From Anaeromyxobacter oryzae (lineage in GTDB: Bacteria > Myxococcota > Myxococcia > Myxococcales > Anaeromyxobacteraceae), in the NCBI RefSeq assembly GCF_023169945.1, contig NZ_AP025591.1, positions 2,378,501 through 2,442,500 of the forward strand: 64,000 nt of DNA, read 5' to 3'. How positions within the stretch are numbered: the first letter of the stretch is position 1; the number at the start of each line of letters is the position of its first letter. The notes below the pieces were generated by a model. The model did no database searches. It saw nothing but the letters and a program-made list of their open reading frames with translations, and was not told the origin of the DNA. This document shows, one piece after another, positions 1 through 8,757 of the stretch. The translations under genes were made by a program, and so were the position numbers.

Positions 1-1104
1 GAGCGCCCGCGCCGCGTCGACGTGCCCGAACATGCCCCAGAGCAGCACGCCGCGGACCGCGTCGCCGTCGAGGTAGTAGATCGCGCCCTCGCGGAATGGC
101 GTCTTCCACGACTCGATCGTCTCGAGCCGCGCGTCGAGGACGCCGACCGCCTCGTACCCGAGGTCGAACATGTCCGAGTAGAAGAACGGAAGGTGCTCGT
201 AGCGCTCGCCCGAGCCGGCCATGATCCGGCCCGCCGCCGCGCCCATCGTGAGGGCCGCGTCCTCGTGCTCGACCCGGATCGACCGCCCGAGCGCGGGGGA
301 CGGGAACCGGGCGACGTCGCCCGCCGCGAAGACGTCCGGCGCGCTCGTCTCGAGGCGCGCGTCGACCTCGATCCCGTCCGAGCAGCGGATCCCGGCCGCC
401 TCCGCGAGCGTCGTCTCGGGGACGATGCCGATCCCCGCGACCACCGCGTCCGCGACGATTTGCTGGCCGGTCCCGGTGAGGACCGCGGTCTCGTCGCCGC
501 GCGCCTCGATCCCGGTCACCTGCTCGCCGGCGAGGACCCGCACGCAGCGGTCCTCGTAGGTCCGCATCAGGAAGTCGCCGAGGCCGGCGGGGTAGACCCG
601 GGCGCCGATCCGCGCATCGGGGAAGACCATCGTGACCTCCTTCCCGTTCTGCGCGAGCGAGGCCGCGATCTCGGACCCGATGAAGCCGCCCCCGATGACC
701 GCCACGCGCTTCCCCGCGACGCCGCGGAGCCGCCGGTAGTCCGCGAGGGTCCGGTAGTAGATCACCCGGTCGCCGCCGAACGGCAGGCGACGCGGGCGCC
801 CGCCGGTCGCGAGGAGGAGCCGGTCGTAGCGGTGGACGCCACCCTGGTCGTCCGTCACCTCGTGGCGGGCGGTGTCGACCGAGACGGCGCGCCGGCCGGC
901 GAGCCAGTCGACGTCGACCGGCGCGAGCAGGACGCTCGACTCCTCCTTCCCGAGCCAGAGCCCCTTCGTGAGCGGCGGCCGCGCGTACGGTGCCTCCGGC
1001 TCGGCGCCGAGGACGACGACGCGCGCCCCGGGATCCTTCTCCCGGATCGCGGCCGCGGCGGCGTGTCCGGTCATGCCTCCTCCGACGATGACGTGGGTCT
1101 GCAT
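1..1104 (-). CDS. FAD/NAD-dependent oxidoreductase, rubredoxin/ferredoxin reductase-like (3' end outside window)
   Basis: Reading the minus strand from the ATG at 1104 gives an open frame of 368 codons that runs off the window edge, so the C-terminus is missing. Residues 4-13 hold the FAD dinucleotide motif VIVGGGMTGH, residues 134-147 a second one (VAVIGGGFIGSEIA) for NAD(P)H, and residues 260-268 the AAGDVARFP segment that closes the FAD site. This order is typical of the pyridine nucleotide-disulfide oxidoreductase fold without the redox-active cysteine pair, as in ferredoxin and rubredoxin reductases. Such enzymes pass electrons from NAD(P)H to a small iron-sulfur protein. No partner ferredoxin is visible here. 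It is divergent from the acyl-CoA synthetase gene, with a 186-bp shared upstream region. The family is clear; the substrate is not. Confidence 0.85.
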   Translation of the reverse strand, partial: MQTHVIVGGGMTGHAAAAAIREKDPGARVVVLGAEPEAPYARPPLTKGLWLGKEESSVLLAPVDVDWLAGRRAVSVDTARHEVTDDQGGVHRYDRLLLATGGRPRRLPFGGDRVIYYRTLADYRRLRGVAGKRVAVIGGGFIGSEIAASLAQNGKEVTMVFPDARIGARVYPAGLGDFLMRTYEDRCVRVLAGEQVTGIEARGDETAVLTGTGQQIVADAVVAGIGIVPETTLAEAAGIRCSDGIEVDARLETSAPDVFAAGDVARFPSPALGRSIRVEHEDAALTMGAAAGRIMAGSGERYEHLPFFYSDMFDLGYEAVGVLDARLETIESWKTPFREGAIYYLDGDAVRGVLLWGMFGHVDAARAL

Positions 1105-1290
1105 GTCGTCCTCCTCCTTGTCCGGGGCGTCTCCAGGGTTCGATGCGCGGCGCGGCTCGCGGTGGCTGTGCGCGGCCGTCCGCGCTCGCGCTCGGCTCGA
1201 TGGGGTGCGGCGCGGCCCATCCGGCACCCTTCGCGGCGCGTGCCCCCCGGCCCGCGCCGGGACACGATCCGAGCGAACGAGGAGGCGCGC

Positions 1291-3201
1291 ATGATCGGTC
1301 CCGAGCCCGGCTCCGTCCCGCGCCCGGTGGCGCCCGCGGCGCGCCCGGGAGGCCCTCAGGGCGCGAAGCAGGCCGCGGCCGCGCGCGGCGTCGCGGCGGA
1401 GGCCCGGAGCCTCCCGGCGCTGCTCGAGGCGCGCGCCGCCGCGAGCGGCGCCGAGGTCGCGGCGTTCCACCGCCTCGCCGGCGAGTGGCGCACGGTCACG
1501 TGGAGCGAGATCGCGGCGCGCGTGCGCGACCTCGCGGCCGGCCTCGGCGCGCTCGGTCTCGAGCGCGGCGATCGCGTCGCGGTGATCTCGGACACGACGC
1601 TCGACGGCGTGGTGGCCGACCTCGGGATCCTGGCCGCCGGCGCCGTGTCGGTGCCGATCTACCCTTCGACCACCGCCGCGGAGTGCCGCGACCTGCTCGG
1701 CCGGACCGGAGCGCGGCTCGCCCTCTGCGATCGCGACGAGCACGCCGCGAAGCTCGCGGAGATCCGCGGCGCGCTGCCGGCGCTCGAGGGCGTCGTGCGC
1801 CTCGCGCCGCGCGCCGGCTCCGGCGAGCGCACGGTCGCGCAGGTGGAGGCGATCGGGCGCGCGGCCCGGCAGGCCGAGCCACGCCGGAACATCGAGCGCG
1901 CCGCGGCGCTCGCCCCGGACGACCTCGCGTGCCTCCTGTTCACCTCCGGCACGACCGGGACGCCGAAGGGCGTGATGCTCACGCACGGAAACTGGCTCTA
2001 CGCGGCGGCAAAGGCGGAGGACGTCGCGGTCATGCGGGGGGACGATCTCGCCCTCGTGTTCCTCCCCCTCGCGCACGCGTTCGGGAAGCTCTGCGAGTAC
2101 GCGTGGGTCCACGTCGGGGGCCGGATCGCCCTCACCGGCACGATGGACCGGATCGCCGACGACGCGGCGGAGGTCCGCCCGACGTACATCCCGGGGCCGC
2201 CCCGCGTGTACGAGAAGATCTTCGCCGGCGTGGTCTCGAAGGGCGTCGCCGCGCCCGGGCTGCAGGGGCGGCTGTTCCGGACGGCGCTCGCGGCGTTCGA
2301 TGCCTGGGCCGCCGCGGCGGAGCGCGGCGAGCCCTACCGCAGCCTCGGGCTCGTCCTCGCGCGCCGCGTGGTCCTCCCGAGGGTCGGGCGGATGGTGCAG
2401 GCGCGCCTCGGCGGCCGGCTCCGGCTGCTCCTCTCCGGGTCGGCCCCGCTCTCGCCGCGGATCAGCCGGTTCTACGAGGCGATCGGCGTCCCGATCGTCC
2501 AGGGCTACGGGATGACCGAGGCCTCCGCCGCGTCGTGCGTGAACCGGCCCGGCGAGGTCCGGCACGGCACGGTGGGCCCGCCCGTCCCCGGGACCGAGGT
2601 GCGCATCGCCGACGACGGCGAGGTGCTGCTCCGGAGCCCGGGCGTGATGCGCGGGTACTGGGAGGATCCGACGGCGACCGCCGAGGTGCTGGAGCCCGAC
2701 GGGTGGCTCCACACCGGCGACATCGGCACGCTCGAGCCGGACGGCTCCCTCCGGATCACCGATCGGAAGAAGGACCTCATCGTCACCGCGGGCGGGAAGA
2801 AGATCGCGCCGCAGCAGCTCGAGCGCGAGCTGAAGGGCGATCCGCTCGTGTCCCAGGTGGTGGTGCACGGCGACCGGCGGAAGTTCGTGACGGCGCTCGT
2901 GTCGCTCGACGACGCCGCGGTTCGGCGCTGGGCGGCGGAGCGCGGGATCGCGCTCGGGCCGGTGCCGGGCGAGTCGCCCGAGGTGCGGCGGCGGATCCAG
3001 GAGACGGTGGACGCGGTGAACGCGCAGCTGCCGCGGTACGCGACCATCAAGCGGTTCGCGATCCTCCCGCGGGACCTCGGCGTCGCGGACGGGGAGCTGA
3101 CCGCGACGCTGAAGGTCCGGCGAAAGGCGTGCGAGGCGCGGTACGCGGCGGTGCTCGACGCGCTCTACGCGGAGGACGAGAGCGCGGACGGCGGCGGGTG
3201 A
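1291..3201 (+). CDS. Long-chain fatty acid--CoA ligase (AMP-forming)
   Basis: A 636-residue adenylate-forming enzyme that should activate a long-chain fatty acid with ATP and transfer it to CoA at the membrane. The ATG at 1291 is chosen because GAGGAGG lies about 7 bases upstream and the N-terminal ligase domain begins soon after it; the open frame upstream is only antisense to the oxidoreductase. Visible motifs are FTSGTTGTPKG near residue 217, GYGMTE near 405, TGDIG near 476 and the lysine-rich DRKKDLIVTAGGKK near 491, which are the standard A3, A5, A7 and A8/hinge elements. The YxHPxxx style and GGKKIAPQ tail are those of FadD/FACL-type enzymes of the long-chain class. It is preceded by a proline/alanine-rich N-terminal stretch of about 40 residues. 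Chain-length preference cannot be read from sequence. Confidence 0.92.
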   Translation: MIGPEPGSVPRPVAPAARPGGPQGAKQAAAARGVAAEARSLPALLEARAAASGAEVAAFHRLAGEWRTVTWSEIAARVRDLAAGLGALGLERGDRVAVISDTTLDGVVADLGILAAGAVSVPIYPSTTAAECRDLLGRTGARLALCDRDEHAAKLAEIRGALPALEGVVRLAPRAGSGERTVAQVEAIGRAARQAEPRRNIERAAALAPDDLACLLFTSGTTGTPKGVMLTHGNWLYAAAKAEDVAVMRGDDLALVFLPLAHAFGKLCEYAWVHVGGRIALTGTMDRIADDAAEVRPTYIPGPPRVYEKIFAGVVSKGVAAPGLQGRLFRTALAAFDAWAAAAERGEPYRSLGLVLARRVVLPRVGRMVQARLGGRLRLLLSGSAPLSPRISRFYEAIGVPIVQGYGMTEASAASCVNRPGEVRHGTVGPPVPGTEVRIADDGEVLLRSPGVMRGYWEDPTATAEVLEPDGWLHTGDIGTLEPDGSLRITDRKKDLIVTAGGKKIAPQQLERELKGDPLVSQVVVHGDRRKFVTALVSLDDAAVRRWAAERGIALGPVPGESPEVRRRIQETVDAVNAQLPRYATIKRFAILPRDLGVADGELTATLKVRRKACEARYAAVLDALYAEDESADGGG

Positions 3202-3328
3202 TCCTTCCCCGTGGAGACTCGTCGTTGCGGGTCGCGGGGCTCGGGTCAGGGCCCACGGGCCCACGAGACGCGGGTCACGGGCACGGAGGAGCCGGGTACG
3301 TTCACGGGTACGACGCCGTGAAGCACCC
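3202..3328. repeat. Intergenic CACGGG-rich repeat, copy 1
   Basis: The gap between two convergent genes holds, at about 3249-3318, a run of GGGCCCACGGG, GACGCGGGTCACGGGCACGG and GGAGCCGGGTACG blocks. The same blocks in the same order recur at about 15591-15660 and 36520-36605. No gene is visible here. The element may simply act as an intergenic spacer or terminator region. Confidence 0.6.
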
Positions 3329-4033
3329 TCACGCGAGGTCGAACACGAGCACCTCGGCGACGCCGCTCCCCTTGCCGCCGAGGCCGACCGCCGGCTCGTC
3401 CGAGAGCGCGGCGCCGTCGCCGGCGCGGAGGAGCCGGCCGTTCAGGTCGACCTCGCCGCGCGCCACCTGGACCCACGCGTGCCGGCCCCTGGCGAGCGGG
3501 AGGGTGACCGCCTCCCCCGGCGCGAGCAGCGTCGCGTAGACGCGCGCGTCCTGGTGGATCGTGGTCGAGCCCTCCGCGCCGTCCGGCGAGGCGACGAGCC
3601 GGAGCCGTCCGCGGCGCTCCGCCTCCGGGTACGCCTTCTGCTCGTAGGAGGGCGCGTGGCCGGCGCGGTCCGGGAGGAGCCAGATCTGGAGGAAGTGGAC
3701 CGGCTCCTCCTTGGAGCCATTGAACTCCGAGTGCATGACGCCGGTGCCGGCGCTCATCCGCTGCACCTCGCCCGGGCGGAGGACGCCGCCGCCGCCCGTC
3801 GAGTCCTGGTGCGCGAGCGCGCCGGAGAGCACGTACGAGAGGATCTCCATGTCGCGGTGGCCGTGGCGGCCGAAGCCCTCGCCGGGCGTCACGCGGTCCT
3901 CGTTGATGACGCGCAGCGCCCGGAAGCCCATGTGCGCGTCGTCGTGGTAGTCGGCGAAGGAGAAGGTGTGGCGGGTGTCGAGCCAGCCGTGATCGAAGTG
4001 GCCGCGCTCGTCGGCCTTGCGGATCGTGATCAT
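3329..4033 (-). CDS. Pirin family protein (YhhW-type bicupin)
   Basis: This 234-residue protein has the complete pirin layout: an N-terminal cupin with RPADERGHFDHGWLDTRH-like lead-in (seen as ADERGHFDHGWLDTRHTFSF), a metal-binding GRHGHRDMEI box near residue 57, and a weaker C-terminal cupin. Bacterial YhhW-type pirins bind a divalent metal through three His and one Glu and some show quercetin 2,3-dioxygenase activity in vitro; the physiological substrate is generally unknown. The protein is cytosolic, without signal peptide. The gene ends toward the acyl-CoA synthetase and follows the RNase Z gene on the same strand with a 63-bp gap, so a shared transcript is possible. Confidence 0.92.
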   Translation of the reverse strand: MITIRKADERGHFDHGWLDTRHTFSFADYHDDAHMGFRALRVINEDRVTPGEGFGRHGHRDMEILSYVLSGALAHQDSTGGGGVLRPGEVQRMSAGTGVMHSEFNGSKEEPVHFLQIWLLPDRAGHAPSYEQKAYPEAERRGRLRLVASPDGAEGSTTIHQDARVYATLLAPGEAVTLPLARGRHAWVQVARGEVDLNGRLLRAGDGAALSDEPAVGLGGKGSGVAEVLVFDLA

Positions 4034-4096
4034 GGCCGGAACGTAACCGCCGCCAGGGGCCCGTCGAGGCCATACCTGTGGCCCCGCGCGAGCGGG

Positions 4097-5014
4097 TCAC
4101 TCCGGCAGCGGCACCTCGAGGACCCAGCCGTCGGACGCCACGTCGAGCGCCCCCGGCCACTCCTCGCGCGCCTGGTCGGCGAGCGTCTGCCAGGCGTGAT
4201 CGTACCGCGTCGAGAGGTGCGTGAGCACGAGCCGGCCGACGCCCGCCTCGCGCGCGATCCTTCCGGCCTCGCGCGCGGTGGAGTGCTGCGTCTCGACGGC
4301 GCGGGCGGCCTCGTCGTCGCCGAACGTCGCCTCGTGGACGAGGACGTCGGCGCCGCGGGCCGCGATGGCGGTCCCGGCGCAGGGCCGCGTGTCGCCGGTG
4401 ATCGACACCTTCCGCCCGCGGCGCGGCGCGTCCACCACGTCCTCGGGGCGCACGGCGCGGCCGTCGGGGAGCGTCACGGGCTCACCGCGCTGGAGCGCGC
4501 CGTAGAGCGGGCCCTTCGGGACGCCGAGCGCGACCGCCTTCTCGAGGTGGAACTTCCCGGGGCGAGAGTCCTCCTCGAGGGTCCAGCCGCACGACGGGAC
4601 CCGGTGATCGGTCTCGAAGGGCACGAGCGTGCAGCCGTCCCGGCGGATGCGGTCCCCCGGCTTCACCTCGTGGATCCGGACGTCGAAGCTGAACCGCTCG
4701 GCGCCCGCGAACAGCATGGTCTCGAGGACGCGGCGGGCGCCGCGCGGGCCGTACACGTCGAGCGGCGCGGTCCGCCCCTGCATCGAGAGGGTGCGGAGGA
4801 AGCCGATGGCGCCGAGGTAGTGGTCGGCGTGGAAGTGCGTGAAGAAGATCGCGGCCACGTCGAAGCCGGCGCCGAAGGTGATGAGCTGGCGCTGCGTCCC
4901 CTCCCCGCAGTCGACGAGGAACAGCTCGCGCTCGCGCCGCACCGCGAGCCCGGAGAGGTTCCGGCGGATGGTCGGCTGGGCGGCGGAGGTGCCGAGGAAG
5001 GTGAGGCGCAGCAT
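4097..5014 (-). CDS. rnz: Ribonuclease Z (tRNA 3'-endonuclease)
   Basis: A 305-residue metallo-beta-lactamase-fold nuclease, the usual length for bacterial RNase Z. It removes 3' trailers from tRNA precursors. The signature HFHADH lies at residues 60-65 and supplies zinc ligands; further ligands are visible in SGDT-like ITGDTRP and in the HEATF and LTHLSTRY segments. The N-terminus MLRLTFLGTSAAQPT is the normal start of the family, which fixes the ATG at 5014. It lies 39 bp downstream of an ABC-2 permease gene on the same strand, so it may be at the end of that transcription unit. Bacterial family members with this short form are dimers. Confidence 0.95.
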   Translation of the reverse strand: MLRLTFLGTSAAQPTIRRNLSGLAVRRERELFLVDCGEGTQRQLITFGAGFDVAAIFFTHFHADHYLGAIGFLRTLSMQGRTAPLDVYGPRGARRVLETMLFAGAERFSFDVRIHEVKPGDRIRRDGCTLVPFETDHRVPSCGWTLEEDSRPGKFHLEKAVALGVPKGPLYGALQRGEPVTLPDGRAVRPEDVVDAPRRGRKVSITGDTRPCAGTAIAARGADVLVHEATFGDDEAARAVETQHSTAREAGRIAREAGVGRLVLTHLSTRYDHAWQTLADQAREEWPGALDVASDGWVLEVPLPE

Positions 5015-5053
5015 CGGGGACGTCGAATGTAGCCGACCGCGGCGCCCGCCGCC

Positions 5054-5842
5054 TCAGCTACTCGCGCTCGTGTAGCGGGCGATCGACCGGAGCCAGACGA
5101 CGCGCGAGAGCACGGCGAACACGAGCGCACCGGCGGCGATGACCAGGGCGCGGAGCGCGCCGAGGCGGCCGAGCAGCGCCTCCGCGGGGAACGTCGTCAT
5201 CACCGCGAGCGGGACCACGAAGGTGAACACGATCCGGAGCGCCCCCCGGAACACGTCCGCAGGCCAGCGGGCCGCGTCGTAGATCGACACGAACAGGAAC
5301 GAGAGGTTGTCGATCTTCACGACGACGAACGCCGCGGAGATGACGAGGATCCAGAGCGAGTAGAGGATCGCCACCGCGCAGGCGAGGAGCACGACGGCCA
5401 GCGCGAGGCCGTGCGCCGTCGGCGCGCGCCCCATCCGGTGGAAGGCATAGACGAACACGACCAGCCCGCCGGCGAGGTCCACGACCCGGGCCGGCTCGAA
5501 CTTCGCGGTCGAGACGAGGAACTGGGCGTCGGCGGGCTTGAGCAGGACGAAGTCGAGGGTGCCCTTCCGGATGTGCTCGACGACCGTGGTGAGCGACGGG
5601 TTCACCGCGCCCTCGAGCACGCCCTTGAGGAGCGTGAACCAGCCGACGACGACGAGCGCCTCCTCGAAGCTCCAGCCGGCGACCGACGTGCGCGCGCCGT
5701 ACACGACGAGGATGGGGACGAGGGTCCAGGCGGTCCAGAAGAGCGCGAGCCCGGCGCGGACCAGGAACTCGACGCGGTACTGGACGGCGATCGCCGTGGA
5801 CGCACGGATCTGCACCCCGAGGAGGCGAAGGTAGCGGAGCAC
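5054..5842 (-). CDS. ABC-2 type permease, DUF990/ABC2_membrane_6 family (subunit 1)
   Basis: The frame gives a 262-residue protein with six hydrophobic segments. A GTG at 5842 is used because it is the only start close to the first membrane helix and lies 5 bp after the stop of the upstream permease. The central part (GTLDFVLLKPADAQFLVS) matches the conserved core of the ABC2_membrane_6 (DUF990) family, which forms the membrane half of ABC exporters. The neighbouring gene encodes a second, related permease, which fits a heterodimeric membrane domain. No ATP-binding subunit is encoded beside them. Substrate unknown. Confidence 0.85.
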   Translation of the reverse strand: MLRYLRLLGVQIRASTAIAVQYRVEFLVRAGLALFWTAWTLVPILVVYGARTSVAGWSFEEALVVVGWFTLLKGVLEGAVNPSLTTVVEHIRKGTLDFVLLKPADAQFLVSTAKFEPARVVDLAGGLVVFVYAFHRMGRAPTAHGLALAVVLLACAVAILYSLWILVISAAFVVVKIDNLSFLFVSIYDAARWPADVFRGALRIVFTFVVPLAVMTTFPAEALLGRLGALRALVIAAGALVFAVLSRVVWLRSIARYTSASS

Positions 5843-5847
5843 GAGGC

Positions 5848-6645
5848 CTACCCTCCCACCGCGGAGAAGCGGCGCATGCCGAGCCGCCACGCCGCCCGAG
5901 CGCCGATGCCGAGCACGAGCACGAACCCCCACTGGATCCCGAGCTCGGCGAGCGCGCGCGGCCGAGACGTCATCCCGATGACCATCTCGACGGGGAAGGC
6001 GAGCATGTAGCGGAACGGCAGCGCCCGGGCGAACGCCTCGACCCACCGCGGGAACAGCTCGAGCGGGACGAGGTACCCGGAGAACACGCCGAAGAGCCCG
6101 AGCCAGACCTCGAACACCGCGCCGGCCTGCTCGAGGTAGAACGCGAGCGCGCCGATGATCGCCATGGCGAGGAAGGTGATGAGCCAGGCGCCGGCGATCG
6201 TCACCGGGAAGAGGGCGATCAGGAGCGGATCGTGCGTCACCCGCTCCCCGCCGACGACGAGGAGCGCGCCGACCGCCACCGGCAGCGTGATGAGCGCGCG
6301 GAGCGGCATCGCCGCGACGTTCTCGGCGGCGTAGGCGAAGAGCGGGTGGACTGGACGGAGCAGCCGGAACGCGAGCGTCCCCTGGCGGATCTCGAAGTTC
6401 AGCTCCCAGATGACCCACGCGCCGGTCATGAGCCGGACGACGAGCGCGGCGAGGAAGTAGGCGACGAAGTCCCGCTGCCCGAACCGCCCGACCGGCGCGT
6501 CCCGGGCGACGGCGGTCCAGAGCGCGAGCATGACGAGCGGCATGTTGGTGGAGAGGAGCCACACCAGGAACTCCGCCCGGTAGGCGATCGCCTCGGCGAA
6601 GCCGATCTTGAGCAGGGTCGGGAAGGCCTTGAGGGTGCGGCGCAC
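5848..6645 (-). CDS. ABC-2 type permease, DUF990/ABC2_membrane_6 family (subunit 2)
   Basis: A 265-residue integral membrane protein starting at GTG 6645; the residues after this start (RRTLKAFPTLLKIGFAEAI) form the amphipathic lead typical of DUF990 permeases. The conserved core reads RQGTLAFRLLRPVHPLF, parallel to the VLLKP segment of the next gene, so the two are paralogous halves of one transporter. Six membrane helices are visible. It sits 23 bp downstream of the reductase gene and 5 bp upstream of its partner, so the three genes look co-transcribed. In most genomes an ABC ATPase gene is adjacent to such pairs; here it is missing from the window. Confidence 0.85.
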   Translation of the reverse strand: MRRTLKAFPTLLKIGFAEAIAYRAEFLVWLLSTNMPLVMLALWTAVARDAPVGRFGQRDFVAYFLAALVVRLMTGAWVIWELNFEIRQGTLAFRLLRPVHPLFAYAAENVAAMPLRALITLPVAVGALLVVGGERVTHDPLLIALFPVTIAGAWLITFLAMAIIGALAFYLEQAGAVFEVWLGLFGVFSGYLVPLELFPRWVEAFARALPFRYMLAFPVEMVIGMTSRPRALAELGIQWGFVLVLGIGARAAWRLGMRRFSAVGG

Positions 6646-6668
6646 GGGGGAAAGGTAGCGCGAAACCC

Positions 6669-7619
6669 CTACCCGTACGACTCGTGCTTCACCCGATCCC
6701 GCGGGACCCCGATCTCGGCGAGCGCCGCGAGCGCGGCCTCGAGGAACCGGGGCTTCGGCGTCTCGCCCCGCTCCCGCGCGGCGAGCCGCTCGAACGGTCC
6801 GACCGCGGGGCCGCACGCGTAGACGAGGGCGGCGCGCGGGTCCGGGACGAGGGCGCGGAGGAGGTCGGCGTCGATCCGCCCGGCACGGACGTTCGCCCCG
6901 CGGCGCTCCGGCTCCGGCTCGCGCGTGAGCGTGTGCACCACCCGGAGGCGGCCCGGGTGCTCCGCCGCGAGCGCGGCGAGCGCGTCGCGGTAGATGACGT
7001 CGCTCCAGGTCTTGTTCGAGTAGACGAACGTGTGCCGGATCCGCGGGTGCTCGCGCAGCGCGTGCTTCAGGATCGACCAGTTCGGGACCACCCCGGAGCC
7101 GGCCACCACGTGGACGACGTGATCGGTCTTCGCCTCCGGGTCCGGCGGGAGCACGTACGGACCGGTGAACCCGGTGATCTCGATCCGGCTCCCCCGCCCC
7201 GTCCGCTTGACGAGCATCGGCGAGAGGAGCGGCGGGTACCGCGTGACGCCGCTCTGGTAGCGCTCCTCCTTCACCGTGATGGCGAGGTAGCGCTCGTGGG
7301 GCGCCGAGGCGAGCGAGTAGGCGCGCGGCACCTCCCGCTTCCCCTTCAGGTCCTCGAGGTACTGCACCCAGCGCTCGAGGGCCTCGAACTGGTGCGGGTC
7401 GATCGTGCAGAAGTGGCCCGCCTGATAGTCGAGCCGGTCGTTGCCGGTGAACAGGACGAGCGTCGCGGTGTCCGGCGTCTCGACGACCACGTCGGCGACC
7501 ATCACCTCCAGGTCCTTGATGCGGCGGCGGGGGACCTCCGTCCGGACCGGCTCGCCCTCTTGCGGGACGGCGGTGCGGACGACGCGGGTCCGGGGCTCGG
7601 GCGCGGCGGGCGGGGGCAT
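6669..7619 (-). CDS. Ferredoxin-NADP reductase-like FAD/NAD(P)-binding oxidoreductase
   Basis: A 316-residue flavoprotein of the ferredoxin-NADP reductase superfamily. RAYS at residues 99-102 is the FAD-binding RxYS motif, AGSGVVP at 173-179 is the nucleotide-binding GxGxxP loop, and YACGP near residue 263 is the conserved C-terminal motif that contacts NAD(P)H. There is no plant-type 2Fe-2S domain, so it needs a separate electron carrier. An unusual insert (about residues 82-97, charged, WVQYLEDLKGKRE) lies between the FAD-domain strands. It heads a same-strand cluster with two ABC permeases, though a functional link is not evident. What it reduces cannot be told from the sequence. Confidence 0.85.
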   Translation of the reverse strand: MPPPAAPEPRTRVVRTAVPQEGEPVRTEVPRRRIKDLEVMVADVVVETPDTATLVLFTGNDRLDYQAGHFCTIDPHQFEALERWVQYLEDLKGKREVPRAYSLASAPHERYLAITVKEERYQSGVTRYPPLLSPMLVKRTGRGSRIEITGFTGPYVLPPDPEAKTDHVVHVVAGSGVVPNWSILKHALREHPRIRHTFVYSNKTWSDVIYRDALAALAAEHPGRLRVVHTLTREPEPERRGANVRAGRIDADLLRALVPDPRAALVYACGPAVGPFERLAARERGETPKPRFLEAALAALAEIGVPRDRVKHESYG

Positions 7620-7708
7620 GTCGATCCTCTACCCGCGCCACCGCGCCGCGGCCACGTTGCCGCACGGGGCAGACGGGCCGGTACGGGCCGGACCGGCGCG
7701 CCCGACGC

Positions 7709-8092
7709 TCACTGCACGATCACGGTGAGGTGCATGGTCGAGTGGAAGTTGCAGTGGATCTTGATCGTGCCGGCCGTCGCGAACGTGTGGCTGTAGGTGG
7801 CGTTCGGGTTGATCGCGCCGCTGTCGAACGACTCCGCCTGGCCGGCGTCGGTGGTGACGGTGTGGGCCATCACGTCGTCGTTCGAGAACGTCACGGTCGT
7901 GCCCACGGCGACCTTCATGCAGCCCGGCGCGTACGCGGTGTTCGCCATCGACACCGTCGTCGTCGCCGTCGCGTTCGCCGCCGTGCAGGTGGTCGTCCCG
8001 CCACCCCCACCGCCGCCGCCGCCGCCGCCGTAGGAAGTGCCGCCGCCGCACGCGGCTGCGAGCAGGATCGAGACCACCCAGCCCTTGCGCAT
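7709..8092 (-). CDS. Cupredoxin-domain lipoprotein (tandem copy A)
   Basis: A 127-residue exported protein. The signal peptide ends in LAAAC with the lipidation cysteine at residue 15, followed by a poly-glycine linker (residues 22-32) and a single plastocyanin-like domain. The type-1 copper ligands are all present: His77, and the C-terminal cluster Cys114, His117 and Met120 in the C-x2-H-x2-M arrangement. It should be a small blue-copper electron carrier tethered to a membrane lipid on the periplasmic side. The neighbouring gene at 8258-8641 is nearly identical; the two arise from a duplicated 549-bp unit. An electron partner is not identifiable here. Confidence 0.9.
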   Translation of the reverse strand: MRKGWVVSILLAAACGGGTSYGGGGGGGGGGGTTTCTAANATATTTVSMANTAYAPGCMKVAVGTTVTFSNDDVMAHTVTTDAGQAESFDSGAINPNATYSHTFATAGTIKIHCNFHSTMHLTVIVQ

Positions 8093-8257
8093 TTGAAACC
8101 TCCGGCTGTTCGAGATGCGCGAGGGTCACGCGCAGCGTCGTCACCGAAGGGGCACGGCCCCCGGAGCGCCGTCGCAGGAGGCAACGCCGGCGGCGGGCGG
8201 GCGGCACACGCCGGTGCGGGTCACCGTCGAGCGGCCCGGACCGGCGCGCCCCGACGC

Positions 8258-8641
8258 TCACTGCACGATCACGGTGAGGTGCATGGTCGAGTGGAAGTTG
8301 CAGTGGATCTTGATCGTTCCAGCCGTCGCGAACGTGTGGCTGAAGGTGGCGTTCGGATTGATCGCGCCGCTGTTGAACGACTCCGCCTGGCCGGCGTCGG
8401 TGGTGACGGTGTGGGCCATCACGTCGTCGTTCGAGAACGTCACGGTCGTGCCCACGGCGACCTTCATGCAGCCCGGCGCGTACGCGGTGTTCGCCATCGA
8501 CACCGTCGTCGTCGCCGTCGCGTTCGCCGCCGTGCAGGTGGTCGTCCCGCCGCCCCCGCCCCCGCCCCCGCTCGTGTTGGAACTGCTGCTGCCGCCGCAC
8601 GCGGCGGCGAGCAGGATCGAGATCACCCAGCCCTTGCGCAT
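8258..8641 (-). CDS. Cupredoxin-domain lipoprotein (tandem copy B)
   Basis: The second copy of the cupredoxin lipoprotein, also 127 residues. The mature domain is identical to copy A apart from a few positions (for example Asn in place of Asp at 90 and Phe in place of Tyr at 100). The linker differs: serine/threonine-rich residues precede the glycine run. Lipobox cysteine 15 and copper ligands His77, Cys114, His117 and Met120 are intact, so both copies look functional. The upstream region, including the 5' untranslated part, is duplicated too, so both genes should have the same promoter. Confidence 0.9.
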   Translation of the reverse strand: MRKGWVISILLAAACGGSSSSNTSGGGGGGGGTTTCTAANATATTTVSMANTAYAPGCMKVAVGTTVTFSNDDVMAHTVTTDAGQAESFNSGAINPNATFSHTFATAGTIKIHCNFHSTMHLTVIVQ

Positions 8642-8757
8642 TTGAAACCTCCGGCTGTTCGAGATGCGCGAGGGCCTCGCGCAGCGTCGTCACCGAAGGG
8701 GCACGGCCCCCCGGAGCGCCGCCGCAGGAGGCAACGTCGGCGGCGAGCGGGCGATGG

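Larger units (their letters stand above)
7688..8757. repeat. Tandem direct duplication, two units with 549-bp offset
   Basis: The gene ends, coding regions and about 115 bp of upstream DNA of the two cupredoxin genes repeat with a constant offset of 549 bp (for example the stop codons at 7709 and 8258, the starts at 8092 and 8641). The copies differ by scattered substitutions and by the composition of the glycine linker. The duplication ends just before the M3 peptidase gene. Confidence 0.9.

Noticed and set aside
22..1290. Open plus-strand frame before the acyl-CoA synthetase
   Set aside because: It is antisense to a clear FAD/NAD oxidoreductase on the minus strand, with Arg/Ala/Asp-biased composition and no conserved motif.
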